A stretch of 64,000 nt of DNA from Hymenobacter wooponensis. Lineage in GTDB: Bacteria > Bacteroidota > Bacteroidia > Cytophagales > Hymenobacteraceae. Below the pieces are notes generated by a model, which worked only from the letters and a program-made list of their open reading frames with translations, searched no databases and had not been told where the DNA came from. Location of the stretch: assembly GCF_004745865.1 (NCBI RefSeq), contig NZ_SRKZ01000003.1:372001-436000 (forward strand). Reading direction: 5' to 3'. A program made the translations under genes and the position numbers. Every line of letters begins with the position of its first letter. Position 1 is the first letter of the stretch. This document shows, one piece after another, positions 24,832-33,540 of this stretch.

Positions 24832-25728
24832 TCAAGACCAGCTGATACTTGCCGCTGCCTTACGGCAGGCCAGCGGAGTGTGGCCGGTTTGCTTCTTGAA
24901 GAAGTTATTGAAGTACGTGGCGTAGGCAAAACCCAGACTATAAGCAATTTCGGCCACGCTCCAGGTGGTGTGCTGTAGCAGGGCCTTGGCCTCGTCGGTG
25001 ATGCGGTTGGTGATATGCACGCTCGTGGGCTTACCCGTAACTTCCTTCACGGCCTTGTTGAGGTGGTTGATGTGCACTGCCAGCCGGTCGGCAAAGTCCT
25101 GAGCCGTTTTCAGCGGCAACGTCTGCTGGGGGCTTTCCACCGGAAACTGCTGTTCCAGCAATTCCAGAAACTGAGATGCTAGTCGGGAGGAAGCATTTTT
25201 GTGCTGAAAGAAAGCTTCGGTGGGCTGCAGGTGCAGCGCCTCATGGATGGCAAGCTGCAGGTACGTCCGAATCAGCTCGGCTTTGAAAGGATAATCGGCC
25301 TCCTGTTCGGCCAGCATCTTCTGGAAAATACCGGTCATGAAAGCGGCCTGGCCCTCCTGCAGCCGCACTAGTGGAGTGCTACCAATTTTAAACAGCGGCG
25401 ACTGATGCAGGCTTTCCGAGCGGTCGAGCGGTGCGATAAACTCTTCCGTGAAGAGACTAATGTAGCCGTGTCGAAAATCCGCTAGCATTTCCATGGAATA
25501 GGGAATATGCGGATTAAAGAACAGCAGGTACGTGCCGTCGAGGTCCCAGCTCTGATGACCATAGTGCAGCCGGGCCTTGGTCGTCATTAGGATAACCTTG
25601 AAGTAGTCGCGCCGGCCGAAGTGGGGCTTCGTGGTGCAGGGCTGCTCAACCGCGTACACCTTAAATCCTTTCAGCTTCAGGGCACTTGATTGCTGCCTAG
25701 GGGGCGAGATAACAGTGGTATAACTCAT
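24832..25728 (-). CDS. AraC family transcriptional regulator
   Basis: 298 residues. The N-terminal part is a cupin-like sensing domain; the C-terminal ~100 residues carry two helix-turn-helix motifs, with the hallmark SVAEIAYSLGFAYATYFNNFFKKQTGHTP. Encoded 168 bases upstream of the SDR gene in the same direction, it probably controls that gene and itself. The ligand is unknown. The 376-base gap upstream separates it from the divergent MDR-AraC operon. Confidence 0.93.
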   Translation of the reverse strand: MSYTTVISPPRQQSSALKLKGFKVYAVEQPCTTKPHFGRRDYFKVILMTTKARLHYGHQSWDLDGTYLLFFNPHIPYSMEMLADFRHGYISLFTEEFIAPLDRSESLHQSPLFKIGSTPLVRLQEGQAAFMTGIFQKMLAEQEADYPFKAELIRTYLQLAIHEALHLQPTEAFFQHKNASSRLASQFLELLEQQFPVESPQQTLPLKTAQDFADRLAVHINHLNKAVKEVTGKPTSVHITNRITDEAKALLQHTTWSVAEIAYSLGFAYATYFNNFFKKQTGHTPLACRKAAASISWS

Positions 25729-26104
25729 AAAGCGTTGCGGTAAAAGCGGCTTGTGGGTTCACTAAGCTAGAGCAACTAGCAGGTTTTAGCAGCGGCTTCC
25801 TACTGGCCTAGCGTGCATCCGGGGCGGCAGACGCTAGCCGAAGCTTACTATGCAACTTCCAGCCTCACGTTCTGTTTCTGGTTTTCTGCCGGAGCACGCC
25901 TAGGCCACCCTATCCCGGGCGTAAGGAGGCTTCGCCGTGCGCCAGCACAACTACTGCTCGGGGCTTTTCAGCAGATCTGACTCCGGCTTATTTGCCGCCG
26001 GCAGTTGCAGTCCGCCCTTTTGACTTAAACAAAAGGCATTTTGATTAAACCTGCTTTTTAAGGGCTGGTGACCTTTGTGCTATCACTAACCCGAAAATAT
26101 TTTC
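25729..26104. other. 376-base divergent intergenic region
   Basis: No gene is seen. The stretch holds two GGCCTAG/CTAGGCC motifs (near 25805 and 25900) and, close to the plus-strand gene, a direct repeat and a -7-like box described separately. It must contain promoters for both divergent genes. Confidence 0.6.
26018..26050 (+). promoter_or_regulatory. direct-repeat candidate operator for an AraC regulator
   Basis: TTTTGACTTAAAC at 26018-26030 recurs as TTTTGATTAAAC at 26039-26050, a spacing of about 21 bases, so both half-sites face the same side of the helix. A -7-like box (ACCTTTG, ending 26077) lies 20-odd bases downstream and the ATG is at 26105. Spaced direct half-sites just upstream of the promoter are typical of AraC-family activators, and the operon encodes one. 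Confidence 0.55.
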
Positions 26105-27082
26105 ATGATGAAAGCAGTAAGAATTCATGCCTTTGGTGGCCTAGAGGTGTTGCAGATAGAAGAAGTAGCACGCCCCGTTCCAGCCCCCGATGAGCTGTTG
26201 ATTAGGGTATATGCCAGCGGCGTAAACCCCGCCGATTGGGTAATCAGAGAGGGCGGCAACGAGTTTCTGCGGCCCCTGCTGAAGCTGCCCCTGACGTTGG
26301 GATGGGATGCGGCCGGCATTGTGGAAGCTACCGGTACCGAGGTTACCACCTTCCAAAAAGGAGATGCAGTGTATGGCATCCCTAATTTCCCCGGCGACGG
26401 CAGCTACGCCGAGTACTGCGTGGCCAAGGCCAGTCAGTTTGCCCTTAAGCCCACCAGCCTCGGCTTTAATGAAGCGGCCGGAGTGCCGCTGGCCGGACTC
26501 ACGGCCTGGACTGCCCTGTTTGAGCAAGGCAATCTGCAGCCCGGGCAACGCATACTAATTCTGGGGGCATCGGGCGGCGTGGGAAGCCTCGCTGTGCAGT
26601 TTGCCAAAGCCAAAGGCGCGTATGTACTTGGCGTGGCTTCGGCCAGCAACCAGGAGTATCTTAAGCAGCTAGGGGCTGATGAAGTACTAGACTACCAAAG
26701 CCAGCCATTTGAAGAGCTGGTGCAGGACATAGACGTAGTTTTTGATGCTTCGCCCCTGCGCGATACTGCGCAGCGCTTGAAATCGGTAACGGTGCTAAAG
26801 ACCGGCGGCGTACTAGTAAGCGTTAATGTAGATTTTTCGTTTGATGAGGCAGTGCTGGCTGCGCTTGCCAGTAAACAAGCCACGGGTAAACTTGTGGCCA
26901 ACCAACCTAGGCAAGAATGGCTAGCGGAAATGGCGCAGTTAATTGACGCGGGTCAGGTGAAGGTTTTCGTTAGCAAAGTGTATCCGCTGGAGCAGGTAGC
27001 AGATGCCCACCGCGAAAGTGAAACCTGGCACGTGCGGGGCAAACTGATACTAGAAGTAAGAAAAGAAGGCGAACCGGCATGA
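26105..27082 (+). CDS. NADP-dependent quinone oxidoreductase-like MDR
   Basis: 325-residue zinc-independent medium-chain reductase of the quinone oxidoreductase group. The N-terminal GroES-like domain starts MKAVRIHAFGGLEVLQIEE; the conserved AGVPLAGLTAWTALFEQG precedes the Rossmann motif GASGGVGSLAVQFAKAKGA. No zinc-ligand cysteines are present. It probably reduces quinones or alpha,beta-unsaturated carbonyls with NADPH. Two adjacent ATGs (26105 and 26108) could start it. Its last four bases overlap the start of the AraC regulator gene (ATGA), so the pair is translationally coupled. Confidence 0.93.
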   Translation: MMKAVRIHAFGGLEVLQIEEVARPVPAPDELLIRVYASGVNPADWVIREGGNEFLRPLLKLPLTLGWDAAGIVEATGTEVTTFQKGDAVYGIPNFPGDGSYAEYCVAKASQFALKPTSLGFNEAAGVPLAGLTAWTALFEQGNLQPGQRILILGASGGVGSLAVQFAKAKGAYVLGVASASNQEYLKQLGADEVLDYQSQPFEELVQDIDVVFDASPLRDTAQRLKSVTVLKTGGVLVSVNVDFSFDEAVLAALASKQATGKLVANQPRQEWLAEMAQLIDAGQVKVFVSKVYPLEQVADAHRESETWHVRGKLILEVRKEGEPA

Positions 27083-27987
27083 AGCACTTTAAAACGATAA
27101 GCGAATTCCATGCATTCAGGCAGTTGCCTAAACCGCACCATCCGCTGCTGAGTGTAGTAGATGTGGGCGCCGTTCCGCCCCTGGATAACGAGGAGCCACT
27201 GCCGATGCTCTTTGACTTTTATGCCATTTCCGTAAAAAGAATGCATAACGTGAGTGTGCGGTACGGGCAGCATTCGTTTGACTTCAATGAAGGCATCATG
27301 TCCTTTATGTCGCCCAGCCAAGTGTTCAGTATTGGTGTTGACAACAAGGAGGAGGAAATAGAAAAATCGGGATGGGTGGTATACATCCATCCCGATTTTA
27401 TCTGGAATACGCCGCTGGCCAAAACCATCAAGCATTACGATTTTTGGGACTATTCGCTCAATGAGGCTCTGTTTCTTTCTGCTAAAGAAGAAGCTACCAT
27501 CACTAATATTATCCTGGCTATTCAGCAAGAGTGCAGTTCCACAATCGATAGGTTCAGCAAGCACATCATCATCTCTCAGATTGAAACCTTGCTGAACTAT
27601 GCCGACCGATTTTATAACCGCCAGTTTCTTACCCGGGAAAAAGTCAACCACCAGATACTCGAACGGCTGGAGACCCTGCTCCATGAGTACTTCAACAGCA
27701 CTGATTTGGCCGAGAGAGGGTTACCAACTGTTCGATACGTGGCCGACCACCTGCATATTTCGCCCAAATATCTCAGCTCCCTCTTGCGGGTGCTGACCGG
27801 GCAAAACACCCAGCAGCATATCCATGATAAGCTGATTGCCAAAGCCAAAGAGAAACTTTCGGCCACCAACCTAACCGTCAGTGAAATTGCCTACGAGCTA
27901 GGCTTCGAGCATTTGCAGTCGTTCAGCAAGCTATTTAAAACTAAAACGAAGCTGTCGCCCCTGGAATTCCGGACTTCCTTTAACTGA
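27079..27987 (+). CDS. AraC family transcriptional regulator
   Basis: 302 residues, with a C-terminal double helix-turn-helix ending in TVSEIAYELGFEHLQSFSKLFKTKTKLSPLEF and an N-terminal sensing domain of unknown ligand. It overlaps the MDR gene by four bases and is therefore co-expressed with it, consistent with local autoregulation through the repeat at 26018-26050. Codons here are noticeably more AT-rich than in the first part of the window. Confidence 0.93.
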   Translation: MKHFKTISEFHAFRQLPKPHHPLLSVVDVGAVPPLDNEEPLPMLFDFYAISVKRMHNVSVRYGQHSFDFNEGIMSFMSPSQVFSIGVDNKEEEIEKSGWVVYIHPDFIWNTPLAKTIKHYDFWDYSLNEALFLSAKEEATITNIILAIQQECSSTIDRFSKHIIISQIETLLNYADRFYNRQFLTREKVNHQILERLETLLHEYFNSTDLAERGLPTVRYVADHLHISPKYLSSLLRVLTGQNTQQHIHDKLIAKAKEKLSATNLTVSEIAYELGFEHLQSFSKLFKTKTKLSPLEFRTSFN

Positions 27988-28159
27988 CCACCGGAGCGCC
28001 GCTTCCTACGCCACCACTAGTAAATACCTAGTTGATGTAGGCCAGTCTGTTACACTAAGCAAAGCCAGAAGTACGAAAATCAAGCAAAACGCAACGCATG
28101 TAAAGCCATGGCTGGTGTAGCCTCGCGGCGCCAGCAGTCCGGCTGGCATGGTAGTAACG

Positions 28160-28480
28160 CTAGGCCTGGTTTTCGCTCAACCGCCGGATAGGAAGCACCT
28201 GCATGGGAGCGGCCAGCAGCGGCAGCATTTGCTCAACCAGGCGAGCCTGAGCCGGTGTTGGGTGGGCCGCCACGGCCTCCTCATTGGCCCAGGCGGCAGC
28301 CAGCACAAAGGCTTCTGATTCTTCGGCTTGCTGAAAGAGGTGGTAGTACAGGCAGCCAGGTTCGGCGCGCACCAGATCTACGAGTTCAAGCAGGATTTCC
28401 TGCACGCGCGAGCGGTGGGCGAACTGGCTTCGGATGGTAACGAGCAGGTGCCGTTCGGCGGCTTTATTAGATGCGGACAT
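28160..28480 (-). CDS. antibiotic biosynthesis monooxygenase (ABM) domain protein
   Basis: About 106 residues from the ATG at 28480 (MSASNKAAERHLLVTI); an upstream in-frame extension to 28552 looks non-coding and would overlap the preceding MDR gene. The ferredoxin-like ABM/YgiN fold is suggested by the short alternating strands, the segment VRAEPGCLYYHLFQQ and the later FVLAAAWANEEAVAAH. Such small proteins are quinol monooxygenases or stress-associated electron-transfer partners. It lies 72 bases after the MDR gene in the same direction, so a shared role in quinone or electrophile handling is plausible. Confidence 0.82.
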   Translation of the reverse strand: MSASNKAAERHLLVTIRSQFAHRSRVQEILLELVDLVRAEPGCLYYHLFQQAEESEAFVLAAAWANEEAVAAHPTPAQARLVEQMLPLLAAPMQVLPIRRLSENQA

Positions 28481-28551
28481 AAGCACAGCGTTTACTTGGC
28501 CAGAGCATATTTTACCCGGCGCGGGCTCAGCGCCCCGCCTGCGGCAGACCA

Positions 28552-29565
28552 TTACTCAGGCAAGCAGTTTTGGGCAACCGTAAGCACGATTTTGCCTTGA
28601 ATATGACCGTGAGCCGCTCGTTCGTGTGCCTTACTGGCCTCAGCCAACGGGAACGTGCTGTCAATAGCTACTTGAATAGTGCCATCGGTCAGCAAGCGCC
28701 CGAGCTCCGCCAGCTGCGAACCGTTAGAGCGCACTTGAGTCATGGAGACTGTGATGCCAAGTCGTGCCGCCTCCTCAGCAGCATCGAAGCCCAAGAATAC
28801 TGGAAATAACGCCCCGCCTTGCTTTAGGACTTGCAGAAAGCGCCCCGTAGTAGGCCCGCCGAGCGTATCCAGTACCAGGTCCACATCCTGCGCCACATCC
28901 TCAGCAGCGGTTATGGTGTAATCGATGAATTCATCGGCGCTCAGCTCGCGCAGGAATGTCTCGTGTTTACCCGACGCCACCACTATAACGTACGCTCCTT
29001 GCCATTTGGCCAGCTGCACCGCCATGTGGCCTACGCCGCCCGCGGCCCCGTTCACGAGTATCCGCTTGCCGCGGAGTGGCACCGGGCGATGCGGGTCCGG
29101 CTGAAACGGATTTGGCGCCTGATGCCCCAGCTCAATCAGATACTGCCACGCGGTGAGCCCCGCCATGGGAGCTCCGGCGGCCTGCACATGGTCGAGGCCA
29201 GCAGGTTTACGGGCCAGATCCGTCGCCGGGGCAGCCACATACTCAGCATATCCCTGGCTCTCTCCTACGCTCGGAAAGCGCACCATACCAAATACTTCTT
29301 CCCCAACGGCCAAGCTTTGCACATCGTCCGCCACGGCCACTACTACCCCCGACACATCCGTTCCAAGCACGAGAGGAAACGAAACCGTCGGCTGCCACTC
29401 CGGTGGCAACATTTTATAGCCGTCGCGCAGGTACCAGTCGGGCGGGTTGATACCCACCGCGTGCACCCGCACGAGCACCTCTCCCGGTTTCAACCTAGGA
29501 ACCGGGGCATCTTCATATCGCAGTACCTCCGGTCCCCCAAACTCGTACTGTCGAACCGCCTTCAT
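28552..29565 (-). CDS. NADP-dependent quinone oxidoreductase-like MDR
   Basis: About 337 residues from the ATG at 29565 (MKAVRQYEFGGPEVLRYED). The frame remains open to an ATG at 29673, which would add a Thr/Pro-rich 36-residue leader of uncertain reality. Motifs: AGAPMAGLTAWQYLIELG and NGAAGGVGHMAVQLAKWQGA (Rossmann). It is homologous to the MDR at 26105 and probably reduces quinones or enones. An insertion around HQAPNPFQPDPHRPVPLRGK before the cofactor motif distinguishes it from that paralogue. The ABM gene follows in the same direction. Confidence 0.92.
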   Translation of the reverse strand: MKAVRQYEFGGPEVLRYEDAPVPRLKPGEVLVRVHAVGINPPDWYLRDGYKMLPPEWQPTVSFPLVLGTDVSGVVVAVADDVQSLAVGEEVFGMVRFPSVGESQGYAEYVAAPATDLARKPAGLDHVQAAGAPMAGLTAWQYLIELGHQAPNPFQPDPHRPVPLRGKRILVNGAAGGVGHMAVQLAKWQGAYVIVVASGKHETFLRELSADEFIDYTITAAEDVAQDVDLVLDTLGGPTTGRFLQVLKQGGALFPVFLGFDAAEEAARLGITVSMTQVRSNGSQLAELGRLLTDGTIQVAIDSTFPLAEASKAHERAAHGHIQGKIVLTVAQNCLPE

Positions 29566-29985
29566 GGTAGTGGTCGGCGGGGTTGTGGTGATTGGTGTTA
29601 CTGATTCAGATTTTACTTCGTGGGGCTGTTCGGAAACCGAATACCTTTCTACGTGTGCTTCTGGGGTTGCCATACTGGTGTAAGTAGGTTAAGTAGTAGA
29701 GTCGTGTCTGTTTTCATCGGACTAAGTACCACAGCCCCAGGCTCTATAAGGCGCCTAAAAACGAACCTGATAGCTCGCCTGGGCCAGATGAAATCGACTC
29801 TACAAAGCTCTCTCCTACCGACAGCAGCAAAAAACACCATTCAAACTAAAAAGTATGAATAGCACGCAATTACTCTTTCCTCTGCGGGCTCCCACATTAA
29901 GCAGCACCCTTAGAGGTTGAAGCAGTTAGCTTGTTTGTACTTACAACCTAAGCTTGTACTGGGGGCTTCTGGGTGGCCTAGTACT
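29566..29985. other. 420-base region without a recognised gene
   Basis: Contains the possible N-terminal extension of the MDR gene (to 29673) and otherwise no convincing coding potential. It is relatively AT-rich in the middle and holds one GGCCTAG site at 29975-29981 close to the 3' end of the M28 peptidase gene. No clear terminator hairpin was found. Confidence 0.5.
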
Positions 29986-30912
29986 TCACATAGTCAGCAC
30001 CACTGCCAGCAAGGCGTCTACACTCAGGCCCAGCCGGCGCATATCCAGGCGGTTGATGGTGTCAGTGGGCTCGTGGTAGTGCTTGTTGCGGTAGAAGGCT
30101 GTATCGGTGAGCAGCACTGCCGAGTACCCAAATTGCCAGTAGTTGAGATGGTCGGAGAAATCAATTCCGGGCAGCCATGCCGGGGCTTTGAACCGTTTCA
30201 CCGGCAAGCTGGCTCGCTGCTTATACAAACGCGCAAATTGCCGACCAAAGCGCCCATTCCCGAATTTCTGGGCCACCGTTACGTAGTTTCCGCGGCTGCC
30301 ATACACAAACTGCAGTGGGCTTATGGGATAGTCCTGGCTGCCTTTGCGGTCATCGAAATACCCCAGCATCTCCAGCGCTATCATCCCTTTCACCGGTACC
30401 TTATCTTGGTGCAGCTGCTGGGCGTGCACGTAGCTGCCCATGTATTTGGTGCGGAAGAATGGTGGTTCCTCCAGGGTGTAGGCCACTAGCTCAATGTGGT
30501 AGGGCAGGTTAGGCTGTTGGCCCAGCAAGCGCGCCAGTTCCAGCAGCGCCGCCACACCAGTGCCATTGTCATCGGCACCGGGCTGCTTCCCGCATACGTC
30601 GTAGTGCGCCCCGATAATGAGCCGTGGCCCTTGCTCAGGCCCAAAGCTGCCTACAACGTTCCGATAGGTACTCCCCTGCACCGTGTAGGCCTGCTCGGTG
30701 CGGCGGGCCCCGGCGGCGGAAAGCTCCGTACCAATGTAGTCGGCTGCCTGGTTGAGGCTGGCTTCATGTAGGTAGTTTCGAGCCTCAGGCGTTGTCGTAA
30801 GCGCTACCAGGTGGTGGCGCAACCGGGCCGTGTCAGCCGCAGCCGACTGGCCTAGCGCAGCTGTGATGGTAAGCGAAGCCAGCAGAAAACAGATAAGGCG
30901 AGGTAATAGCAT
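29986..30912 (-). CDS. M28 family zinc metallopeptidase, exported
   Basis: 308 residues with a signal peptide (LICFLLASLTITAALGQSAAA). The M28 aminopeptidase core is clear: IIGAHYDV (zinc His/Asp), GADDNGTGVAALLELAR (bridging Asp), YTLEEPPFF (catalytic Glu and zinc Glu), GMIALEMLGYF, and a C-terminal HYHEPTDTINRLD carrying the last zinc His. It probably removes N-terminal residues from peptides in the periplasm or outside the cell. It stands alone; a REP-like element at 30932-31008 lies upstream of its start. Confidence 0.93.
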   Translation of the reverse strand: MLLPRLICFLLASLTITAALGQSAAADTARLRHHLVALTTTPEARNYLHEASLNQAADYIGTELSAAGARRTEQAYTVQGSTYRNVVGSFGPEQGPRLIIGAHYDVCGKQPGADDNGTGVAALLELARLLGQQPNLPYHIELVAYTLEEPPFFRTKYMGSYVHAQQLHQDKVPVKGMIALEMLGYFDDRKGSQDYPISPLQFVYGSRGNYVTVAQKFGNGRFGRQFARLYKQRASLPVKRFKAPAWLPGIDFSDHLNYWQFGYSAVLLTDTAFYRNKHYHEPTDTINRLDMRRLGLSVDALLAVVLTM

Positions 30913-30931
30913 TAAGTAGAGTTGATAACAC

Positions 30932-31008
30932 TGTCAATCCGAGCGTAGTGAGGAATTTGAGTGGGCAGTATAGCGCGCAGCCCAGACTCCCACTGACCTT
31001 GGAATGAC
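30932..31008. repeat. REP-like imperfect hairpin element
   Basis: About 77 bases bounded by GTCAATCC and GGAATGAC (imperfect inverted ends), with the inner motif CCGAGCGTAGTGAGGAAT and a second stem GAGTGGG/CCCAC. Sequences of this type (TCATTCCGAGC..GAGGAAT) recur in intergenic DNA of many Bacteroidota. A related element is at 53063-53138. Confidence 0.6.
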
Positions 31009-31109
31009 AAAAGAAAGGTGCGTATACTAAGTAGATAGCAGCTAGAGCCGTTCCGTTGCCTGACATAGTACAAAAAGGCTCTCGACTGCTTACTCGACTG
31101 GCCTAGACC

Positions 31110-31117
31110 TAAGTTTG
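31110..31117 (+). promoter_or_regulatory. possible Bacteroidota -7 box (TAAGTTTG)
   Basis: Fits the TAnnTTTG consensus and lies 49 bases before the flavin-reductase start, just after a GGCCTAG motif. No good TTTG -33 box was found at the right distance, so support is weak. Confidence 0.3.
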
Positions 31118-31165
31118 CGCAACAACCCCGAACTTCGGCCCGTCAACTTGCCTACCCCACCCTAC

Positions 31166-32098
31166 ATGTCTGTTCCCACCCCGTTCCGCTCTATTGTTCC
31201 CTCTGACCTCAAGCCCAGCGAGTGGCACCCCTTTATGGTAGGCGCCGTGGCCCCGCGGCCAGTGGCATTTGCCAGCACTATTGATGCCGAAGGCAACGTA
31301 AACCTGAGCCCCTACAGCTTTTTCAACTGCTTCGGCTCCAACCCGCCCATCCTAGCCTTTTCGCCCGCCAACCGCGTCCGCGACAACTCCCAGAAGCACA
31401 CTCTGGAAAACCTGCGTGAGGTACCCGAAGTGGTCATCAACATCTGCGACTACGCCATGGTGGAGCAGATGTCGTTGGCCAGCACGGAGTATGCCAAGGG
31501 CATAAACGAGTTTGTGAAGGCTGGCTTTACAGAAGTAGCCAGCCAGCAAATCCGGCCGCCCCGCGTAGGCCAGGCGCCGGCGGCTTTTGAGTGCGTAGTA
31601 GAGCAAATCATTGAGCTGGGCACCAACAACGGCGCCGGCAACCTGGTCATCTGCCGGGTAGTGCTGGCTCATTTTCGCGAAGACATTATCCTGCCCTCCG
31701 GTATCGGCATTGACCCATTTAAGCTCGACGCCATTGCCCGCCTCGGCGGCGACTGGTACACCCGCGCCTCGGGCAGCAGCCTCTTCGAAGTGCCTAAGCC
31801 CAACCGCCACCTGGGCATCGGAATGGACCAGTTGCCCGAGCACATCCGCACCTCCGACATCCTGACGGGCAACAACCTGGGCCGCCTCGCCAATATTGAA
31901 GCTCAGTCTATGCCCATGTCTGAGGAGGTAGAAGCTTACCGCCAAGAGCCGCTAGTGGCCTACACACTCAATACATATAAGAGTGACACTGTAGCGCAAC
32001 AGCGGGAGCTGATGTTGCTAGGCAAAAAGATTCTGGAGGAAGGACAGCTGCTGGAAGCATGGAAGGTGCTATTGTTGGCCGCAGAATCTTTACGTTGA
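31166..32098 (+). CDS. flavin reductase-like FMN-binding split-barrel protein
   Basis: About 310 residues from the ATG at 31166 (MSVPTPFRSIVPSDL); a TTG at 31115 would add 17 unlikely residues. The flavin reductase-like split barrel covers residues about 20-190: WHPFMVGAVAPRPVAFASTI, the conserved LSPYSFFNCFGSNPPILAFS and DTLENLR-like KHTLENLREVPEVVIN. The last ~100 residues form a helical extension common in Bacteroidota homologues. It binds FMN and may reduce flavin or act as an oxidoreductase with an unknown partner. No monooxygenase gene is adjacent. Confidence 0.9.
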   Translation: MSVPTPFRSIVPSDLKPSEWHPFMVGAVAPRPVAFASTIDAEGNVNLSPYSFFNCFGSNPPILAFSPANRVRDNSQKHTLENLREVPEVVINICDYAMVEQMSLASTEYAKGINEFVKAGFTEVASQQIRPPRVGQAPAAFECVVEQIIELGTNNGAGNLVICRVVLAHFREDIILPSGIGIDPFKLDAIARLGGDWYTRASGSSLFEVPKPNRHLGIGMDQLPEHIRTSDILTGNNLGRLANIEAQSMPMSEEVEAYRQEPLVAYTLNTYKSDTVAQQRELMLLGKKILEEGQLLEAWKVLLLAAESLR

Positions 32099-32197
32099 CT
32101 TTCGTTAAGCTACTTGCCTCAAATTTGTTAGCCAGGGCTCGTCTTTTTCCAAGACATCGCAAATAATAAACTACTCACCCCCAGGTACCACTAGCGT

Positions 32198-33427
32198 CTA
32201 ATTCCGTACGGCAATCATCAAGGCCAGCTCCTTATAGCGCATGTTAAATTTCTTAGCGATGCTGGCATTGGTGAGAGAGCCTTTGTAGATGTACACGCCC
32301 GAGCGGAAATGCTCATTCGTGAACAGCACTTCATTAATGCCGCCGTGCTGACTGATTTCCTGCAGTATGGGCGTGAAGATGTTGCTCAGGGCATTGGTAG
32401 CCGTGCGGGGCACGCGCGAGGCAATGTTGGGCACGCAGTAGTGAATCACATCATACTTGCGGAAGACGGGCTTGCTGTGGCTGGTCATCTCGCTGGTCTC
32501 AAAGCAGCCGCCCTGGTCGATGCTTACGTCGATTATCACGGAGCCCGGTGCCATCTGCGAGACCACATCTTCCGACACCATGAACGGAATGCGGCCTTCC
32601 TCGGCGTTCAAGGCCCCAATCACCACGTCGGCGCGGCGAATTTGCTGGTTTAGGGCGTAGGTATCGAGGGTGCTGGTGTAGAGCTGGGGCGTGCACAGGT
32701 TCATCTTTAGCCGGCGCAACTTGTAGAGGTGGTTGTCAAACACCTTCACCTCGGCGCCTAGGCCAGTGGCGGCGCGAGCGGCGTATTCGGCCACCGTACC
32801 AGCCCCGAGGATGACCACCTGGGATGGGGGTACGCCCGTAATGCCGCCCAGAATGATGCCCTTGCCTTCGTTGGAGCGGGCCAGGTACTCGGCCGCAATT
32901 AGCATCACAGTAGAACCGGCAATTTCGCTCATGGCCCGCACCACGGGGCGCGCGCCAGATGGGTCTTTAATCAGCTCGAAGCTGATGGCGTTAATTTTCT
33001 TACGGGTGAGGGCCGTGATATATTCGCTGGTGAGCGAGCCAAACTGCAGAGCCGAAATCAGGGTTTGGCCGCCTCGCATGAACTCGATTTCATCGTAGGT
33101 GGGCGGGGCCACCTTCAGAATGATATCGGCCTCAAACACCTCCTTTTGGGAGTAGGCAATGGTGGCGCCCGCCTCAGAGTAATCGTGGTCGGAGTGTTTG
33201 CTGGGCTCACCGGCTCCGCTTTCCAACAGCACCTCGTGCCCTGCTTCTACTAAGTGCTTCACCGCCTCGGGGGTGAGGCAAATGCGGTTTTCTTGCAGTG
33301 AAGTCTCGCGGGGCAGCCCGATAAACAGCTTGCGCTTCCGTGTTTCCACGGCCAGCATGGATTCCTGGGTGAAGTAAGCGCGGCTCGTAGCCAGCGACTC
33401 AAATCCGGGGGGTACTGCTTCGGGCAT
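32198..33427 (-). CDS. ald: alanine dehydrogenase
   Basis: 409 residues of the alanine dehydrogenase/transhydrogenase-alpha family, catalysing the reversible NAD-dependent deamination of alanine to pyruvate and ammonia. Recognisable parts are GLPRETSLQENRICLTPEAVKHL near the N-terminus (substrate Arg and Lys region), the Rossmann motif VVILGAGTVAEYAARAATGLGA, and VIIDVSIDQGGCFETSE. It is longer than Bacillus Ald by an N-terminal ~25-residue extension and a C-terminal tail, which is usual for Bacteroidota. TsaE is encoded upstream on the same strand, separated by an AT-rich repeat. Confidence 0.9.
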   Translation of the reverse strand: MPEAVPPGFESLATSRAYFTQESMLAVETRKRKLFIGLPRETSLQENRICLTPEAVKHLVEAGHEVLLESGAGEPSKHSDHDYSEAGATIAYSQKEVFEADIILKVAPPTYDEIEFMRGGQTLISALQFGSLTSEYITALTRKKINAISFELIKDPSGARPVVRAMSEIAGSTVMLIAAEYLARSNEGKGIILGGITGVPPSQVVILGAGTVAEYAARAATGLGAEVKVFDNHLYKLRRLKMNLCTPQLYTSTLDTYALNQQIRRADVVIGALNAEEGRIPFMVSEDVVSQMAPGSVIIDVSIDQGGCFETSEMTSHSKPVFRKYDVIHYCVPNIASRVPRTATNALSNIFTPILQEISQHGGINEVLFTNEHFRSGVYIYKGSLTNASIAKKFNMRYKELALMIAVRN

Positions 33428-33431
33428 TTTA

Positions 33432-33540
33432 TTTGATTAAAAATCAAGAATTAAAAATCAAAAATCTTGATTAGCAGCTCATTAAACGTTTTAGGACGCC
33501 CAATGGCTCAACTCTTAATTTTTAACTTTCAATTTTTAAT
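33432..33540. repeat. AT-rich simple-repeat block (TTAAAAAT family)
   Basis: Two clusters of AATTAAAAAT/ATTTTTAATT-type units, one at 33432-33473 with an internal 7-bp inverted repeat (AATCAAG with CTTGATT) and one at 33514-33540 facing the other way. The second overlaps the tsaE stop, so the last residues of TsaE (ELKIES) are encoded by the repeat. It stands out sharply in GC-rich DNA. Confidence 0.7.

Noticed and set aside
28130..28147. Short hairpin GCCAGC..GCTGGC between the AraC and ABM genes
   Set aside because: Only a 6-bp stem without a T run; too weak to call a terminator.
28831..29604. 257-codon plus-strand frame opposite the MDR gene
   Set aside because: Antisense to a gene with intact Rossmann and GroES-like motifs; Arg/His-rich shadow translation.
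29566..29673. N-terminal 36-residue extension of the MDR
   Set aside because: Thr/Pro-rich and absent from the paralogue at 26105; kept only as an alternative start.
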